Positions 26,584 through 36,708 of a DNA stretch of 64,000 nt are shown here, one piece after another. Below the pieces are notes generated by a model. That model ran no database searches and had not been told where the DNA came from. It saw only the letters and a list, made by a program, of their open reading frames with translations. The stretch lies in assembly GCA_017462015.1 (NCBI GenBank), contig JAFTRX010000078.1, positions 140,083 through 204,082 of the forward strand, given 5' to 3'. Made by a program: the position numbers and the translations under genes. This DNA is from Lentisphaeria bacterium. Its GTDB lineage: Bacteria; Verrucomicrobiota; Lentisphaeria; Victivallales; Victivallaceae. Within the stretch, counting starts at the first letter, position 1; each line of letters opens with the position of its first letter.

Positions 26584-26634
26584 ATACTTTCAAGTATTTT
26601 TTTGTATCAAACCATAATTTTTGGAGGATATATT

Positions 26635-27915
26635 ATGCCGGTAGATATTTTGGTCGGTACCCAGTGGGGGGATGAAGGCAAGGGCAAACTGATTGACGTT
26701 TTGACCCGCGATGTGGATATGGTCGTGCGTTTCCAGGGCGGCAACAATGCCGGACACACGGTGGAGATCGGCAATGAACGTTATGTGCTGCATCTGGTTC
26801 CGTCCGGTATTTTCCGTCCGGAAGTCACTTGCGTCATCGGTAACGGTGTGGTCGTCGACCCCATCGCTCTGGATGCGGAACTGCGTGACATCGAAGGCCG
26901 TGGTCTTTCCACTGCCAATGTCCAGCTCAGCAATCGCGCCCAGTTGATTTTTGTCTATCACCGTATCGCTGATTCCATCAACGAAAACGGCGGAACCCGT
27001 AAGATCGGTACCACCGGTCGCGGTATCGGTCCTGCCTACATGGACAAGATGCGCCGCAGCGGTATCCGCGGTGTCGATCTCAAGTTCCCGGAGCGTCTGG
27101 CTGAACAGTTCCGTACCGAATGTAAACGTTATAACGCTTTCTTTGCTGCCAACGGCGTTGAAGAACTGGATGTCGAAGCCGAGCTTGCCAAAGTTCTGGA
27201 TGCTGCCAAGCGCCTCGCTCCGTTGGTCTGCGACACGGTCTACTCCGTCAACAACGCGGTCAAAGCGGGCAAGAAAGTTCTCTTTGAAGGTGCGCAGGGC
27301 GCATTGCTGGATATCGACCACGGAACCTATCCCTTTGTTACCAGCAGCAACACCATTTCCGGCGGAGCCTGTACCGGCGGCGGTATTCCCCCGCAGAGCG
27401 TGCGCGACGTCTGGGGTGTTATCAAGGCTTACACCACCCGCGTCGGCGAAGGTCCGTTCCCGACCGAGCTGTTTGATGCGCAGGGTGAAAATCTGCGTCA
27501 GCGCGGTCGTGAATTCGGAGCTACCACCGGTCGTCCCCGCCGTTGCGGATGGTTCGATGCGGTCGCCTCCCGTTATGCCTGCATGGTCAACGGTGTCAAC
27601 AAGCTCGCCGTGACCAAACTTGACGTTCTGGACGATCTGGCTGAAATCGGTATCTGCGTTGCCTACAAAGTCAACGGCGAATTGACCACCGAATTTCCGG
27701 CTTCCGTTGCGGAATTGGAGAATGCTGAACCGGTTTACGAATATTTCCCCGGCTGGCAGTGCTCCACCGAGAATGTGGATTGCTACGAAAAACTTCCGGA
27801 AAATGCCAGAAAGTATCTGGATAAGATGGCGGAACTGGTTCAGTCCCAGGTCGCGATCATCTCCGTCGGTCCCCGGCGTGACCAGACTTTCCCGGCTCCC
27901 GGAGTGAAATTCTGA
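26635..27915 (+). CDS. purA: Adenylosuccinate synthetase
   Basis: GTP-dependent step from IMP to adenylosuccinate in AMP synthesis. 426 residues starting MPVDILVGTQWGDEGKGKLID, the GTP/IMP site, with GGNNAGHT, KIGTTGRGIGPAY and the later TSSNTISGGACTG and VTKLDVLD stretches. GGAGGATATATT upstream sets the ATG at 26635. It has its own promoter and leads into rodA 29 bp downstream. Confidence 0.97.
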   Translation: MPVDILVGTQWGDEGKGKLIDVLTRDVDMVVRFQGGNNAGHTVEIGNERYVLHLVPSGIFRPEVTCVIGNGVVVDPIALDAELRDIEGRGLSTANVQLSNRAQLIFVYHRIADSINENGGTRKIGTTGRGIGPAYMDKMRRSGIRGVDLKFPERLAEQFRTECKRYNAFFAANGVEELDVEAELAKVLDAAKRLAPLVCDTVYSVNNAVKAGKKVLFEGAQGALLDIDHGTYPFVTSSNTISGGACTGGGIPPQSVRDVWGVIKAYTTRVGEGPFPTELFDAQGENLRQRGREFGATTGRPRRCGWFDAVASRYACMVNGVNKLAVTKLDVLDDLAEIGICVAYKVNGELTTEFPASVAELENAEPVYEYFPGWQCSTENVDCYEKLPENARKYLDKMAELVQSQVAIISVGPRRDQTFPAPGVKF

Positions 27916-27944
27916 TAATCTGAAATTGCACTTTTGCCGGTATT

Positions 27945-29090
27945 ATGCACCGTTCACGGGCGGCATCATCTGATTTGGTACAATTTTTCCGCAAGTTGGA
28001 TTATCTCCAGCTTGCGGTTTCCGGTCTTTTGCTTGCCATCGGTGTTGTTTTCATCCGTTCTATCGGAGTGCAGATCGGCTCTCCCGGAGCTCTTGCTTAT
28101 TTCTCCCGCCAGCTGACCTGGATAACGGTCGGCATGGCGGCTTATTTATTCTTTGCCGTGATCGATTACCGGCGTATACAGTACCGGATAGCGGCGCTGG
28201 TTATGTATCTTGTTTGTCTTATCCTGCTGTTAGTGGTGCTGGTGTGGGGCAAAGAGGTGAACAACGCCACGCGGTGGCTGTTGATTGGCGGTATCCGGGT
28301 GCAGCCGTCGGAACCGGCGAAGTTTGCGGTGATTGCTGTGCTTGCGGGGCTTCTGGCTTCCAACAGCTGGAAGAGTAAACGCTGGCAGACTTTTCTGTTG
28401 AGTATTGCTGCTGTGGGTGTGCCTTATGTCCTTATTGCCAAAGAACCGGATCTGGGCAGTGCGCTGATGCTGTTGCCGATATATTTTTCCATGCTCTTTG
28501 TCGCCGGGATAAAATGGCGTTATGTGGTTATCGGTTTTGTCGGGGTATTGCTGGTCGGCATTATCGGATTTATAGATTACAGCCGGGAAAAACCGGTGCT
28601 GCTCCGGAAGTATCAACGTGACCGGATACGGATTTTTCTCGATCCCAAACACGATATTCAGAACCGGGGACATCAGCCTTATCAGGCGCGGCTGGGAGTC
28701 GGCTCCGGCGGATGGAGCGGCAAGGGTATCGGACGCGGTACGCAGAATGTTCTCGGATTTCTGCCGCAGATGGCGGCGCACAATGATTTTATCTTTTCGG
28801 TGATAGCTGAAGAGACCGGTTTTTGCGGAGTTGCGGCATTGCTGCTGTTGTATGCGATATTGTTGTATACGATATTGCGGACGGCATTTTTTGCGCCGCC
28901 ATACGGGCGGTTGCTGGCGGTGGGGACGGCGATAATGTTTTTCTTTCACATCTTCATCAATATCGGCATGAGTATCGGGGTGGCTCCGGTGTCCGGACTC
29001 TCTCTGCCGCTGGTAAGTTACGGCGGATCATTTATCGTTATCACGATGGCGATGCTGGGGTTGATGCAGTCCATCCGGACTCATCACTGA
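27945..29090 (+). CDS. rodA: RodA/FtsW family peptidoglycan glycosyltransferase
   Basis: SEDS-family integral membrane polymerase of peptidoglycan. 381 residues, about ten hydrophobic helices. The family signatures are present: GGIRVQPSEPAKF near 125, KEPDLGSALMLLP near 165, NVLGFLPQMAAHNDFIFSVIAEETGF near 270, and LSLPLVSYGGSF near the end. The C-terminus and length fit RodA better than FtsW. Start as the first ATG; no strong ribosome site is seen. No mre or penicillin-binding gene is adjacent. Confidence 0.9.
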   Translation: MHRSRAASSDLVQFFRKLDYLQLAVSGLLLAIGVVFIRSIGVQIGSPGALAYFSRQLTWITVGMAAYLFFAVIDYRRIQYRIAALVMYLVCLILLLVVLVWGKEVNNATRWLLIGGIRVQPSEPAKFAVIAVLAGLLASNSWKSKRWQTFLLSIAAVGVPYVLIAKEPDLGSALMLLPIYFSMLFVAGIKWRYVVIGFVGVLLVGIIGFIDYSREKPVLLRKYQRDRIRIFLDPKHDIQNRGHQPYQARLGVGSGGWSGKGIGRGTQNVLGFLPQMAAHNDFIFSVIAEETGFCGVAALLLLYAILLYTILRTAFFAPPYGRLLAVGTAIMFFFHIFINIGMSIGVAPVSGLSLPLVSYGGSFIVITMAMLGLMQSIRTHH

Positions 29091-29099
29091 CGGGCGGTC

Positions 29100-30158
29100 A
29101 TGCGTAAGATAATCCATGTGGATATGGATGCATTTTTTGCATCCGTTGAACAGCGTGACCGTCCGGAACTCCGGGGAAAACCGGTCATTGTCGGCGGAGC
29201 GCCGCAGCGGCGCGGCGTGGTTTCCACTTGTTCCTATGAGGCAAGGCGTTACGGAGTACACTCTGCCATGCCGACCAGGACTGCACTGCGTTTGTGTCCG
29301 CAGGCGGAGCTGATAGAACCCGATTTCCGCCGTTATTCCGCAGTTTCATTGCAAATACGCGAAGAATTTTTAAAGCTGACTCCGCTGGTCGAACCGATGT
29401 CGATAGATGAAGCGTATCTGGATGTGACGGCTGTGTGTCCCACGCTTGCCGATGCCGGAATTATGGCGGAAACGCTGCAAAAACGGATATTTGACCGCTG
29501 TGCGCTGACCGCATCCGCCGGGGTGTCGTACAATAAATTTCTCGCCAAATGTGCTTCTGACTTTCAAAAGCCTGCCGGGTTGACATTGATAACCCCCGAG
29601 AGCGCTCAGGCATTTCTCGATGAACTGCCGGTGGAAAAATTTCATGGTATCGGCAAGGTCAGTGCGCAAAAGCTGCGTTCAATCAATATCCGTACCGGAC
29701 GTGATCTGCGCCAGCTGCCGTTGGAAAATTTGAAATCGGTGTTTGGAAAAGCGGGGATTTTTTATTACGGCATCGTCCGGGGGGTGGATGAACGTCCGGT
29801 GGAATTGGAAAGCGACCCCAAAAGTATCAGCCGGGAGGTGACACTTTATGAAGATTGTTCCGATTTGCGCAAACTGCGTATATTGTTGCGGACACTGGCA
29901 AGGCGGGTGACCCGGCGGGCCGTGGCGGCGGGATTTGAAGGCAAATCAGTGTTCATCAAATTGAAGTATGACGATTTTCAAACCGTTACCCGTTCCATGC
30001 TGCTGGATTCAGCGGTAAGTTCCGGTGCTGTTGCCGGAGATATTGCCGTTGAACTGCTCCGGAAAACCGATGCCGGAAGGCGTCCGGTGCGGCTTATCGG
30101 AGTTGGTATCGGTCATCCGGTGTCGCCGTATGAACTGATCCAGCCGCAATTATTTTAA
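29100..30158 (+). CDS. dinB: DNA polymerase IV (Y family)
   Basis: Error-prone translesion polymerase. 352 residues: VDMDAFFASVEQ with catalytic Asp8 and Asp10, the steric-gate region YEARRYGV, MSIDEAYLDVT near 100, a helix-hairpin-helix (HGIGKVSAQKL) and the little-finger domain. It ends in QPQLF, a plausible sliding-clamp binding peptide. It begins 9 bp after rodA, so it is probably expressed with purA-rodA; no LexA-like box was recognised upstream. Confidence 0.95.
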   Translation: MRKIIHVDMDAFFASVEQRDRPELRGKPVIVGGAPQRRGVVSTCSYEARRYGVHSAMPTRTALRLCPQAELIEPDFRRYSAVSLQIREEFLKLTPLVEPMSIDEAYLDVTAVCPTLADAGIMAETLQKRIFDRCALTASAGVSYNKFLAKCASDFQKPAGLTLITPESAQAFLDELPVEKFHGIGKVSAQKLRSINIRTGRDLRQLPLENLKSVFGKAGIFYYGIVRGVDERPVELESDPKSISREVTLYEDCSDLRKLRILLRTLARRVTRRAVAAGFEGKSVFIKLKYDDFQTVTRSMLLDSAVSSGAVAGDIAVELLRKTDAGRRPVRLIGVGIGHPVSPYELIQPQLF

Positions 30159-30163
30159 GAAGG

Positions 30164-30192
30164 TTGAAAAAATCCGTTTTTGATGATATATT
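30164..30192 (+). promoter_or_regulatory. Promoter of the CBM48-MATE-dus group
   Basis: TTGAAA (30164-30169), 17 nt, TATATT (30187-30192), 62 bp before the CBM48 start and 5 bp after the dinB stop. Confidence 0.65.
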
Positions 30193-30254
30193 ATACGAGG
30201 GCAATTTTTGCAGATTGTTTTTTTTGTTTTCATTTGCACAACCGGGAGATAAAA

Positions 30255-30548
30255 ATGATTCAGATTGAAAAGCTGCCTGAGTCCGCATTGCGTAAGGTTA
30301 CATTTGTATTGACTGCACATCCCGGGCATACAGTTTTTGTAGCAGGTTCTTTCAGCGATTGGGAGCCGGAGAGGCATGAGATGGTCTACTCTGATGCAAA
30401 AGGTGTTTACAGTTGTGAAGTTATGCTTGCTCCCGGAGTGTATGAATATAAGTTTGTTATTGACGGAGAGTGGGTTACGGATATTGATAATGATAACTTT
30501 TCCGCCAATGATTTTGGAACATTGAATAGCGTTATAAATATTTGTTGA
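30255..30548 (+). CDS. Stand-alone CBM48/AMPK-type glycogen-binding domain protein
   Basis: 97 residues made of little more than one glycogen-binding fold: TVFVAGSFSDWEPERHEM, then CEVMLAPGVYEYKFVIDGEWVTD, with Trp residues and the Lys placed as in AMPK-beta and the N-domain of branching enzymes. No catalytic domain. A CGGGAGA ribosome site precedes the ATG at 30255. Such small proteins are frequent in PVC genomes; a role in glycogen sensing or targeting is a guess. The MATE gene follows after 3 bp. Confidence 0.82.
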   Translation: MIQIEKLPESALRKVTFVLTAHPGHTVFVAGSFSDWEPERHEMVYSDAKGVYSCEVMLAPGVYEYKFVIDGEWVTDIDNDNFSANDFGTLNSVINIC

Positions 30549-30551
30549 AAA

Positions 30552-31907
30552 ATGGCACGCAACACAGCATACACAGATGGACCTATCGGTTCGGTCATGG
30601 TAAAGACGGCATTATCCATGCTGCCCGGAACGTTGGCTATTTCCGGATACAATATTGCCGATACTTATTTTGTTTCCAAACTCGGAACGCTGCCGATGGC
30701 GGCGATGGGATTTACTTTCCCGGTGGTGATGCTGGTCGGCTGTCTCTATCGCGGGTTGGATAATGGTATCATGACTCCGACGGCACAGCTGCTGGGAGGA
30801 GGACGTATTCCCCGGGCGGCGCGGCTCATTACCTCCGGAGCGATATTGATAATTCTGGTATCGCTGACGGTCGGTATTGTCGGAAGTTTGACCATTGAAC
30901 CGGTGTTCCGCAATTTGCTCAAAGCAGAAGATAATGTTATGGGTGATATCCGTGCCTATATGGTCATCTGGTATATGGGCAGTGTTACTGCGGCGCTCGG
31001 TATGGCGACCAATGCATTGATGGTGACTGCCGGTGAATCGCGGTTGGCGGGAATGTTCATGCTGGGCGGTTTGCTGTTGAATGTGATGCTCGACCCGCTG
31101 TTTATATTCGGGGTCGGTTTTATTCCGGCGATGGGAGTTGCCGGTGCGGCATTGGCGACGGTCATCGCTCAGGTCGCCGGATTGGCAGCGAACGCGTGCG
31201 TGCTGCATTTCAAACTGCGGATGATTTCCACGTTCAAATTGCCGAAAGATGTCATTTTCGGACATTGGAAAATAATTCTGCGTTACGGTATTCCGGCGAT
31301 ATGTGCCATGCTGCTCATTCCGCTGGGTTCGATGGCGGTTACCCGTGGAGTTGCGGTAGTCGGTGGAGAAATCGCGGTTGCTGCGATCGCCGCCGCCACG
31401 CGGATAGAAACTGTCGCCTTTGTCTTCCCCATGTCGCTGGGAATGGCACTGCTGCCGATGATCGGGCAGAATTACGGTGCCAGGGCGTGGAATCGCATTC
31501 ATCAGTGCCGTCGGTTTTCGATGAGGTTTGCCGGAGCGATTTTGCTGTTGATGGCAACGATATTTTCGATTTTTGCGCCGGAACTTTCGTCATTGTTCAC
31601 CAAAGACCCCAAGGTGCTTGAGATCATGGTGCGGTATTTGCGCATTGTATCCTGGGGACTTGCCGGGGTGGAAGTGCACCGTTTCGGAGGATTTTTCCTC
31701 AATGCCTGTGCGCATCCGACAGCGGCGGCGATGTTGAATGGTTCTCGAATCGTGATTTTTCTGGTTCCGCTTACGTTTATTGCGGTTGCGTTCAACTCGC
31801 TGGACGGTATCTTTTATGCCCGGCTTGTGTCTGATGTATGCTCCGGTATCATCGGTTTGATCTGTGCGCGTATAGTCACGAAATCGCTCTTTAAAAAATC
31901 TGCATAA
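30552..31907 (+). CDS. MATE family multidrug/cation antiporter
   Basis: Twelve-helix efflux transporter, 451 residues, in two six-helix bundles that begin MLPGTLAISGYNIADTYFVSKLG and YGIPAICAMLLIPLGSMAVTR. The pattern of Pro, Asn and Gly in the first helices and the GQNYGAR segment are typical. The substrate cannot be predicted. Stop and dus start share one base (TAATG), so translation is coupled. Confidence 0.88.
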   Translation: MARNTAYTDGPIGSVMVKTALSMLPGTLAISGYNIADTYFVSKLGTLPMAAMGFTFPVVMLVGCLYRGLDNGIMTPTAQLLGGGRIPRAARLITSGAILIILVSLTVGIVGSLTIEPVFRNLLKAEDNVMGDIRAYMVIWYMGSVTAALGMATNALMVTAGESRLAGMFMLGGLLLNVMLDPLFIFGVGFIPAMGVAGAALATVIAQVAGLAANACVLHFKLRMISTFKLPKDVIFGHWKIILRYGIPAICAMLLIPLGSMAVTRGVAVVGGEIAVAAIAAATRIETVAFVFPMSLGMALLPMIGQNYGARAWNRIHQCRRFSMRFAGAILLLMATIFSIFAPELSSLFTKDPKVLEIMVRYLRIVSWGLAGVEVHRFGGFFLNACAHPTAAAMLNGSRIVIFLVPLTFIAVAFNSLDGIFYARLVSDVCSGIIGLICARIVTKSLFKKSA

Positions 31908-32785
31908 TGAGTGATTTTGAGGTTTGGCCCGGACCTATGGAAGGTGTCGGAAGAGGCGGGTTTATCGATGCGGTCAATCAAATGGAGTTGGTTCCGCGCT
32001 GGATGACACCGTTTTTCCGGGTGTCACATGAATTGCCGCGGCGGCGGAAACTGGAAAATTTTCTGACTCCGTTTCAAGCCGGGTGCGTGCCGGTGTGTGT
32101 GCAGTTGATGGGGACGGATGCTGAATTGATCGGCGTTGCCGGAGCTGAATTTGTGCAAATGGGCGCGGAGTCGGTGAATCTCAATTTCGGATGCCCCAGC
32201 CGTCAGGTCACATCCGGCGGAACCGGCGGCGGAGCGTTGCGCCACCCGGAAAAATTGGCATCTTTCTGCAACAAAGTTAAAGCGGCTCTCCCGGAAGGAA
32301 TTTCTTTAAGTGTCAAACTCCGCTCCGGGTGGGAGGATGAAAATGAGATGGATACGCTGCTGCCGGAGCTGGCAGGTTCCGGCGCGGTCAGCAAAATATT
32401 TTTCCATTACCGGACGGTGAAAGAACTTTATACTCTACTGCCGCCGGAGATACGGCTGCAGCGGGTGCGCCGTGCGGTGGGGCTGTGCGGAGATATACCG
32501 CTTATTGCCAATGGCGATATATCATCGGTGGATGAAGCGCGGAAACTGGTTTCCGCTTCCGGATGTGCTGGGGTGATGATTGCGCGTCCGTGGTTGCAGG
32601 ACCCGTTTTTACTGCGCCGTTTTTACGATGATACAGTGCCGGAGGCGGAACTCGGCAGAGAGAGATTTTTTGCTGAATTGAAACAGCGCGCACTGCCGGA
32701 AGGGGCATTGATTGAACTTGCGCTGATGCTGTGGGGACGGGAGAGCGTGCAGTTCAAAGCGCTTATTTCCGGGAAACGCGGCTGA
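31907..32785 (+). CDS. tRNA-dihydrouridine synthase family protein
   Basis: FMN enzyme reducing uridines in tRNA D-loops. 292 residues with a TIM barrel: GPMEGV near the start, QLMGTD, VNLNFGCPSRQVTSGGTGG (catalytic Cys), SVKLRSGW, FHYRT and IANGDISS. The usual AGYTDxxFR flavin-binding start is altered to MEGVGRGGF, as in the DusC-like and shorter branches. The 3' end overlaps that of the kinase gene on the other strand by 23 bp. Confidence 0.85.
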   Translation: MSDFEVWPGPMEGVGRGGFIDAVNQMELVPRWMTPFFRVSHELPRRRKLENFLTPFQAGCVPVCVQLMGTDAELIGVAGAEFVQMGAESVNLNFGCPSRQVTSGGTGGGALRHPEKLASFCNKVKAALPEGISLSVKLRSGWEDENEMDTLLPELAGSGAVSKIFFHYRTVKELYTLLPPEIRLQRVRRAVGLCGDIPLIANGDISSVDEARKLVSASGCAGVMIARPWLQDPFLLRRFYDDTVPEAELGRERFFAELKQRALPEGALIELALMLWGRESVQFKALISGKRG

Positions 32786-35033
32786 ACAGCAGTAATTTTT
32801 TCAAGTCGATCTTCTCAATGTAAATCCACTGTGCAGAGGCTACCATTGAGTAGACCAGCAACATCTCTTTACCGTTTTCCTCGCGGATGATCCTGCCGTA
32901 ACGGCTGGCGCGGATGCGGTTGAAATTTTTCCGGCTCAGGGAGATATTTTCCGGAAGTTCGGTGACGGTTTGAAAACTGCCGGAATTACCGGTGACGGCA
33001 GCGATGACTTTGCCATCGGAACTCAACAGCGCGCGCTGTTTGATATATGCCGCTTTTCCCGGATCTTTCATCAGCATGTTTTCTATTACCGTAAGGGGGA
33101 TATCTACGCCGGAAACACCGTGGATCTTTTCTCCGGCGCCGACTATTTCCATTGAACAGCTGATGACCGGGATCTCCCGTTTGAATACGGAAAGATAAGG
33201 TTGTGTCCACACCGGAACTGCGCCTTTGCCGACGGCATTTTTGAACCATGGACGGGTGCGGCCGTCGAACCCGTTTTGGACATCATCGTTACCGGGATAG
33301 ACGATGTGCAGACCGTTGTTCAAAGTGAAGTAACAGAACGATGCCGGAAGTTTCAATTCGCGGTACGCGGTGACCAACTCGGACGGGGAGGCGTTGAGCA
33401 GTTCCGGATTGCTCTTCAATACCGTGCGGCGCATCCGGGAGACCACCGGGCGGATACTGCGCAGGATGTGGGCAGTCTTTGCCGGATCGGTAGTACCGGG
33501 GCGGATGTAGGTGGCCCGCGAGAGGTCAAGGAGCTTCCCCGGAGTGAAGTGGCTTTCGGATTTTTCCGGCGGGATAAAACATATATCGTCTTTGCAGTCG
33601 GTTCCGGTGGAACTGCCGGGGAGTATTTCCGGATTACCAAGAGCGGCGGCGGGACGGTTCAGGTCGAGCAGCATGGATAGATCGGCGTTGAGGACACCGA
33701 GCAGCGTGGCGATGTGGTTGAAGGTGCGGTCAATGGCAACCGCATTTTCCACAGCTTCGGAAAGAGCATGATCCATGGTGTTGTCCCGGAGGTGTTCATC
33801 TTCAGCTGCGCGCATATTGGCGGCGAAAATTCCCAAAATGATGAAACCGGTCAGAGCAATGATTGCCGCCGCCGCTGCCACAGCAGCTTTCCGGCGGTGG
33901 CGTTTTATCCAGCGGATGGCCTTGCGCCAGCCGGTATCGGGGTTGGCTGATACTTCTGCGCCGCGCAGGTAATGGCGGATATCGGAGGTGAGTTCTTCGG
34001 CAGAAGAGTAACGCTGTTCCGGATTTTGTGCCGTGGCTTTGCGGATTATCGCCGCAAGATCGGCAGAGACCGGAGTGGAAAAGCGGTGACGGATAGGATT
34101 GCATTTGCCGGTTTTGACTTTTTCAACAACCTCCGATGCCGTCTGACCGGAAAACGCCTGATCCAGTGTGACCAGTTCAAAGAGTATCACTCCCAGAGAG
34201 TAGATGTCGGAACGGTGGTCACACGGCTGGTGCAGAAGGTTTTCCGGAGAAGTGTAGCGCGGTGTTCCCATGATTTTTTCCGGAGGAACGGCATTGCCGC
34301 CATACTCGCGGGCGATACCCCAGTCGATGATGTAGACTTCGCCGTATTGACCGAGCATGATGTTCTCCGGCTTCAAATCGCAGTGAATGATATTTTTGGC
34401 GTGGACATACGCCATCGCTTCGCAAACTTTGATAAAGATGTTCAAACGGTTGATAAGAGCGTTTTCTTCATCGAAGTTTTTTATTCCGCTGTTGGTGTAA
34501 CGTTCAACTGTTTTTGCAAGATAATTTTTGAGAGAGATGCCGTGAAGCACCTTCATCGCCAGATGAAGTTCTCCATCATTGCCGCCGCAAAGGTTGTATA
34601 TCGGTAAAATCGCCGGATGGTCGAGCATGGCGGTCAACCTTGCTTCCCGGATGAACTCTTCCCGGTGGGCGGGACTTCGCAAAAACTCTTTGCGCAAACT
34701 TTTGATGGCAACCGCACGGCCGAGCGCGGGATCGTTTCCGGAGTGGACGATGCCCTGTCCGCCGCAACCGAGCTGACTGCCGGAGATATAGATGTGCTGC
34801 ATATCGCACAGCGTGAGTTCATCCAGTGGTGCTGCGTCAACGGCGGGGGCACTGCTGCCGCCGGAGATGAGATGTTTTATTTCGGCATCGGCGTTGCGCA
34901 GGGTGGTGGTGTCTTCTGAAGCCGTGGTTTCCTGAGAAAGTAAAATGGTGACATCACCGTCATCGGAAACGGCGGCATTTGAAGAGTTCGTGTTCAGAAC
35001 GAGTGTTTTGTCTGTCGCGTTATCACCATCCAT
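32763..35033 (-). CDS. Membrane Ser/Thr protein kinase with extracytoplasmic Cache-like sensor
   Basis: 756 residues. The kinase domain (about 80-355) has LGCGGQGIVHSG, Lys111, Glu130, HCDLKPEN (His217-Cys218-Asp219), DWG at 237-239 in place of DFG, and GTPRYTSPE. Cys218 replaces the usual Arg, so it is a non-RD kinase. One transmembrane helix (384-406) leads to a periplasmic region with a Cache-type core (FCYFTLNNGLHIVYPG, GFDGRTRPWFKNAV). The Ser/Thr-rich N-terminus could be autophosphorylated. It is the last gene of the rhaA operon, 21 bp after dtd. Confidence 0.88.
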   Translation of the reverse strand: MDGDNATDKTLVLNTNSSNAAVSDDGDVTILLSQETTASEDTTTLRNADAEIKHLISGGSSAPAVDAAPLDELTLCDMQHIYISGSQLGCGGQGIVHSGNDPALGRAVAIKSLRKEFLRSPAHREEFIREARLTAMLDHPAILPIYNLCGGNDGELHLAMKVLHGISLKNYLAKTVERYTNSGIKNFDEENALINRLNIFIKVCEAMAYVHAKNIIHCDLKPENIMLGQYGEVYIIDWGIAREYGGNAVPPEKIMGTPRYTSPENLLHQPCDHRSDIYSLGVILFELVTLDQAFSGQTASEVVEKVKTGKCNPIRHRFSTPVSADLAAIIRKATAQNPEQRYSSAEELTSDIRHYLRGAEVSANPDTGWRKAIRWIKRHRRKAAVAAAAAIIALTGFIILGIFAANMRAAEDEHLRDNTMDHALSEAVENAVAIDRTFNHIATLLGVLNADLSMLLDLNRPAAALGNPEILPGSSTGTDCKDDICFIPPEKSESHFTPGKLLDLSRATYIRPGTTDPAKTAHILRSIRPVVSRMRRTVLKSNPELLNASPSELVTAYRELKLPASFCYFTLNNGLHIVYPGNDDVQNGFDGRTRPWFKNAVGKGAVPVWTQPYLSVFKREIPVISCSMEIVGAGEKIHGVSGVDIPLTVIENMLMKDPGKAAYIKQRALLSSDGKVIAAVTGNSGSFQTVTELPENISLSRKNFNRIRASRYGRIIREENGKEMLLVYSMVASAQWIYIEKIDLKKLLLFSRVSRK

Positions 35034-35054
35034 AGACCAACTCCGGAATCGGGA

Positions 35055-35525
35055 TCAACGCAATGCCGGTTTGCCTGCGGCATTGACGGTGGTTTCCAAC
35101 ATCAACGTTACGGGACCTGCGTTATCAATTTCCACAAGCATTTCGGCACCGAATTCGCCGGAAGCCACCGGAATACCGAGTTTGGCAAGCGCCGATTTGA
35201 AGTGTTCGTAAAGAATGTTGGCTTTTTCCGGATGCGCCGCGCCGGAAAAAGATGGACGCCGTCCGGCAGAGACATCGGCACACAGCGTGAACTGGGATAT
35301 GACCAGCGCACTGCCGTTGATGTCGATGAGAGATTTGTTCATCTTTCCCTGTTCGTCTTCAAAAATCCGTAAACCGGCACAGCGGTCGGCAAGATACTCT
35401 GCCATGCGTTCATCATCTTCCGGCATGACACCGAGCAAGATGACCAAGCCGGTACCGATTGCACCTGTTTCTCTGCCGTGGACGGTCACCCGCCCACGGT
35501 TGGCACGCTGTATAAGTGCTTTCAT
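35055..35525 (-). CDS. dtd: D-aminoacyl-tRNA deacylase
   Basis: Removes D-amino acids (and Gly from tRNA-Ala) mischarged on tRNAs. 156 residues starting [13 protein letters not shown], with the SQFTLCAD motif and [11 protein letters not shown] near the end; the family usually has NDGPVT, so Ala replaces Asp here. Its start overlaps the folE stop by 4 bp, so the two are translationally coupled. Confidence 0.92.
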   Translation of the reverse strand: MKALIQRANRGRVTVHGRETGAIGTGLVILLGVMPEDDERMAEYLADRCAGLRIFEDEQGKMNKSLIDINGSALVISQFTLCADVSAGRRPSFSGAAHPEKANILYEHFKSALAKLGIPVASGEFGAEMLVEIDNAGPVTLMLETTVNAAGKPALR

Positions 35526-36067
35526 CGGATGAGCCGGGTAAATTCGTTGCGGGTGGCAAGTTCACGCCGGAAACTGCCCAGCATGGAACTTGTGGTCATG
35601 ACCGAATTCTGCTTTTCCACACCGCGCATCTGCATGCAGAGGTGCTGGGCATCCATAACGACACCGACGCCTTCGGCATCGAGAATATCCATCAGTGCAT
35701 GAGAAATCTCTTTGGTCAAACGTTCCTGCACCTGAAGGCGGCGGGCGAACATATCGACGATGCGGGCGATTTTGCTGACACCGATGATTTTACCTTTGGG
35801 GATGTAGCCGACGTGGCATTTCCCGAAGAAGGGGAGCATGTGATGTTCGCACATGCTGAAAAATTCGATGTTGCGGACGATTACCATATCATCGGATTCG
35901 GCTTCAAAGAGGGCGCCGTTTACCACCTCTTCGAGTTTCTGGTGGTAACCTCTGGTGAGGAAACGTAAACTCCGTTCCACCCGTTCCGGGGTTTTGAGCA
36001 AGCCTTCACGTTCCGGGTCTTCGCCCAGTTCGACGATGATATCTCTGATGTTTTTCTGAAAGTCCAT
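35522..36067 (-). CDS. folE: GTP cyclohydrolase I
   Basis: First step of folate synthesis, GTP to dihydroneopterin triphosphate. 181 residues, the short bacterial form, with zinc ligands Cys73, His76 ([10 protein letters not shown]) and Cys144 (HLCMQMRG). VGVSK-type [11 protein letters not shown] and the QERLTKEI stretch are intact. It lies 2 bp after the SGNH hydrolase gene in the rhaA operon, far from folB and folP. Confidence 0.96.
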   Translation of the reverse strand: MDFQKNIRDIIVELGEDPEREGLLKTPERVERSLRFLTRGYHQKLEEVVNGALFEAESDDMVIVRNIEFFSMCEHHMLPFFGKCHVGYIPKGKIIGVSKIARIVDMFARRLQVQERLTKEISHALMDILDAEGVGVVMDAQHLCMQMRGVEKQNSVMTTSSMLGSFRRELATRNEFTRLIR

Positions 36068-36069
36068 GA

Positions 36070-36699
36070 TTACAATTCAACCGTTTTAAGCCATTGATCT
36101 GAGATGATTTGCGCGCCGGCAAGTGCCGGATGCACACCATCCCGTAAAATTTTCAAATTATCCCCGGCGCGGCGGGCGGCATCGCTCAACGCCTGCTGCA
36201 GAGGAACGAAAGTAGCATCGAACTCTTTGGCAAGTTTTTGCACGATCTCACTGCGCTGGGCGATCTCGTAGCTCCAGCGGGAGTTGACGATTTCCGATTC
36301 CAGACAGAAGGGTTCGCAGAGAACCAGCTTCACATGGGGAAGCTCCTCTTTGGTCCACTGCAGAAGCATCCGGTAGATTTGTTCATACCGGTCGAGTTCG
36401 ACTCCGTTCTTCCTTTTTATCTCATGCCAGGTGTCGTTGACACCGATGAGGATACTGATAAGGTCCGGGTTCAAGTTGAGTGCATCGATCTTCCATCTGG
36501 CGTAAAGGTCAACTATACGGTTGCCGGAGATGCCGCGGTTGATACAGCAGAAATCCCGGTCAACATAGTCGGCAAGCAATCTTCCGGCGGTGAGTGCGAC
36601 ATAACCGTAACCCATATCCGGACCGTAGCCGTTGGGAGTTTCTCGGTTGCGTTGGGCATCGGTGATGGAATCACCTTGAAAGAGGATACGTTTTATCAT
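36070..36699 (-). CDS. SGNH/GDSL-family esterase or lipase
   Basis: 209 residues with all four SGNH blocks: FQGDSITD (Ser11), RGISGN (Gly58-Asn60), IGVNDTW (Asn88) and DGVHP (Asp187, His190). No signal peptide is seen, so it is cytoplasmic. Position directly after rhaA suggests removal of acyl groups from rhamnose-containing sugars taken into the cell, which is inference only. Confidence 0.87.
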   Translation of the reverse strand: MIKRILFQGDSITDAQRNRETPNGYGPDMGYGYVALTAGRLLADYVDRDFCCINRGISGNRIVDLYARWKIDALNLNPDLISILIGVNDTWHEIKRKNGVELDRYEQIYRMLLQWTKEELPHVKLVLCEPFCLESEIVNSRWSYEIAQRSEIVQKLAKEFDATFVPLQQALSDAARRAGDNLKILRDGVHPALAGAQIISDQWLKTVEL

Positions 36700-36708
36700 T
36701 TGGATACT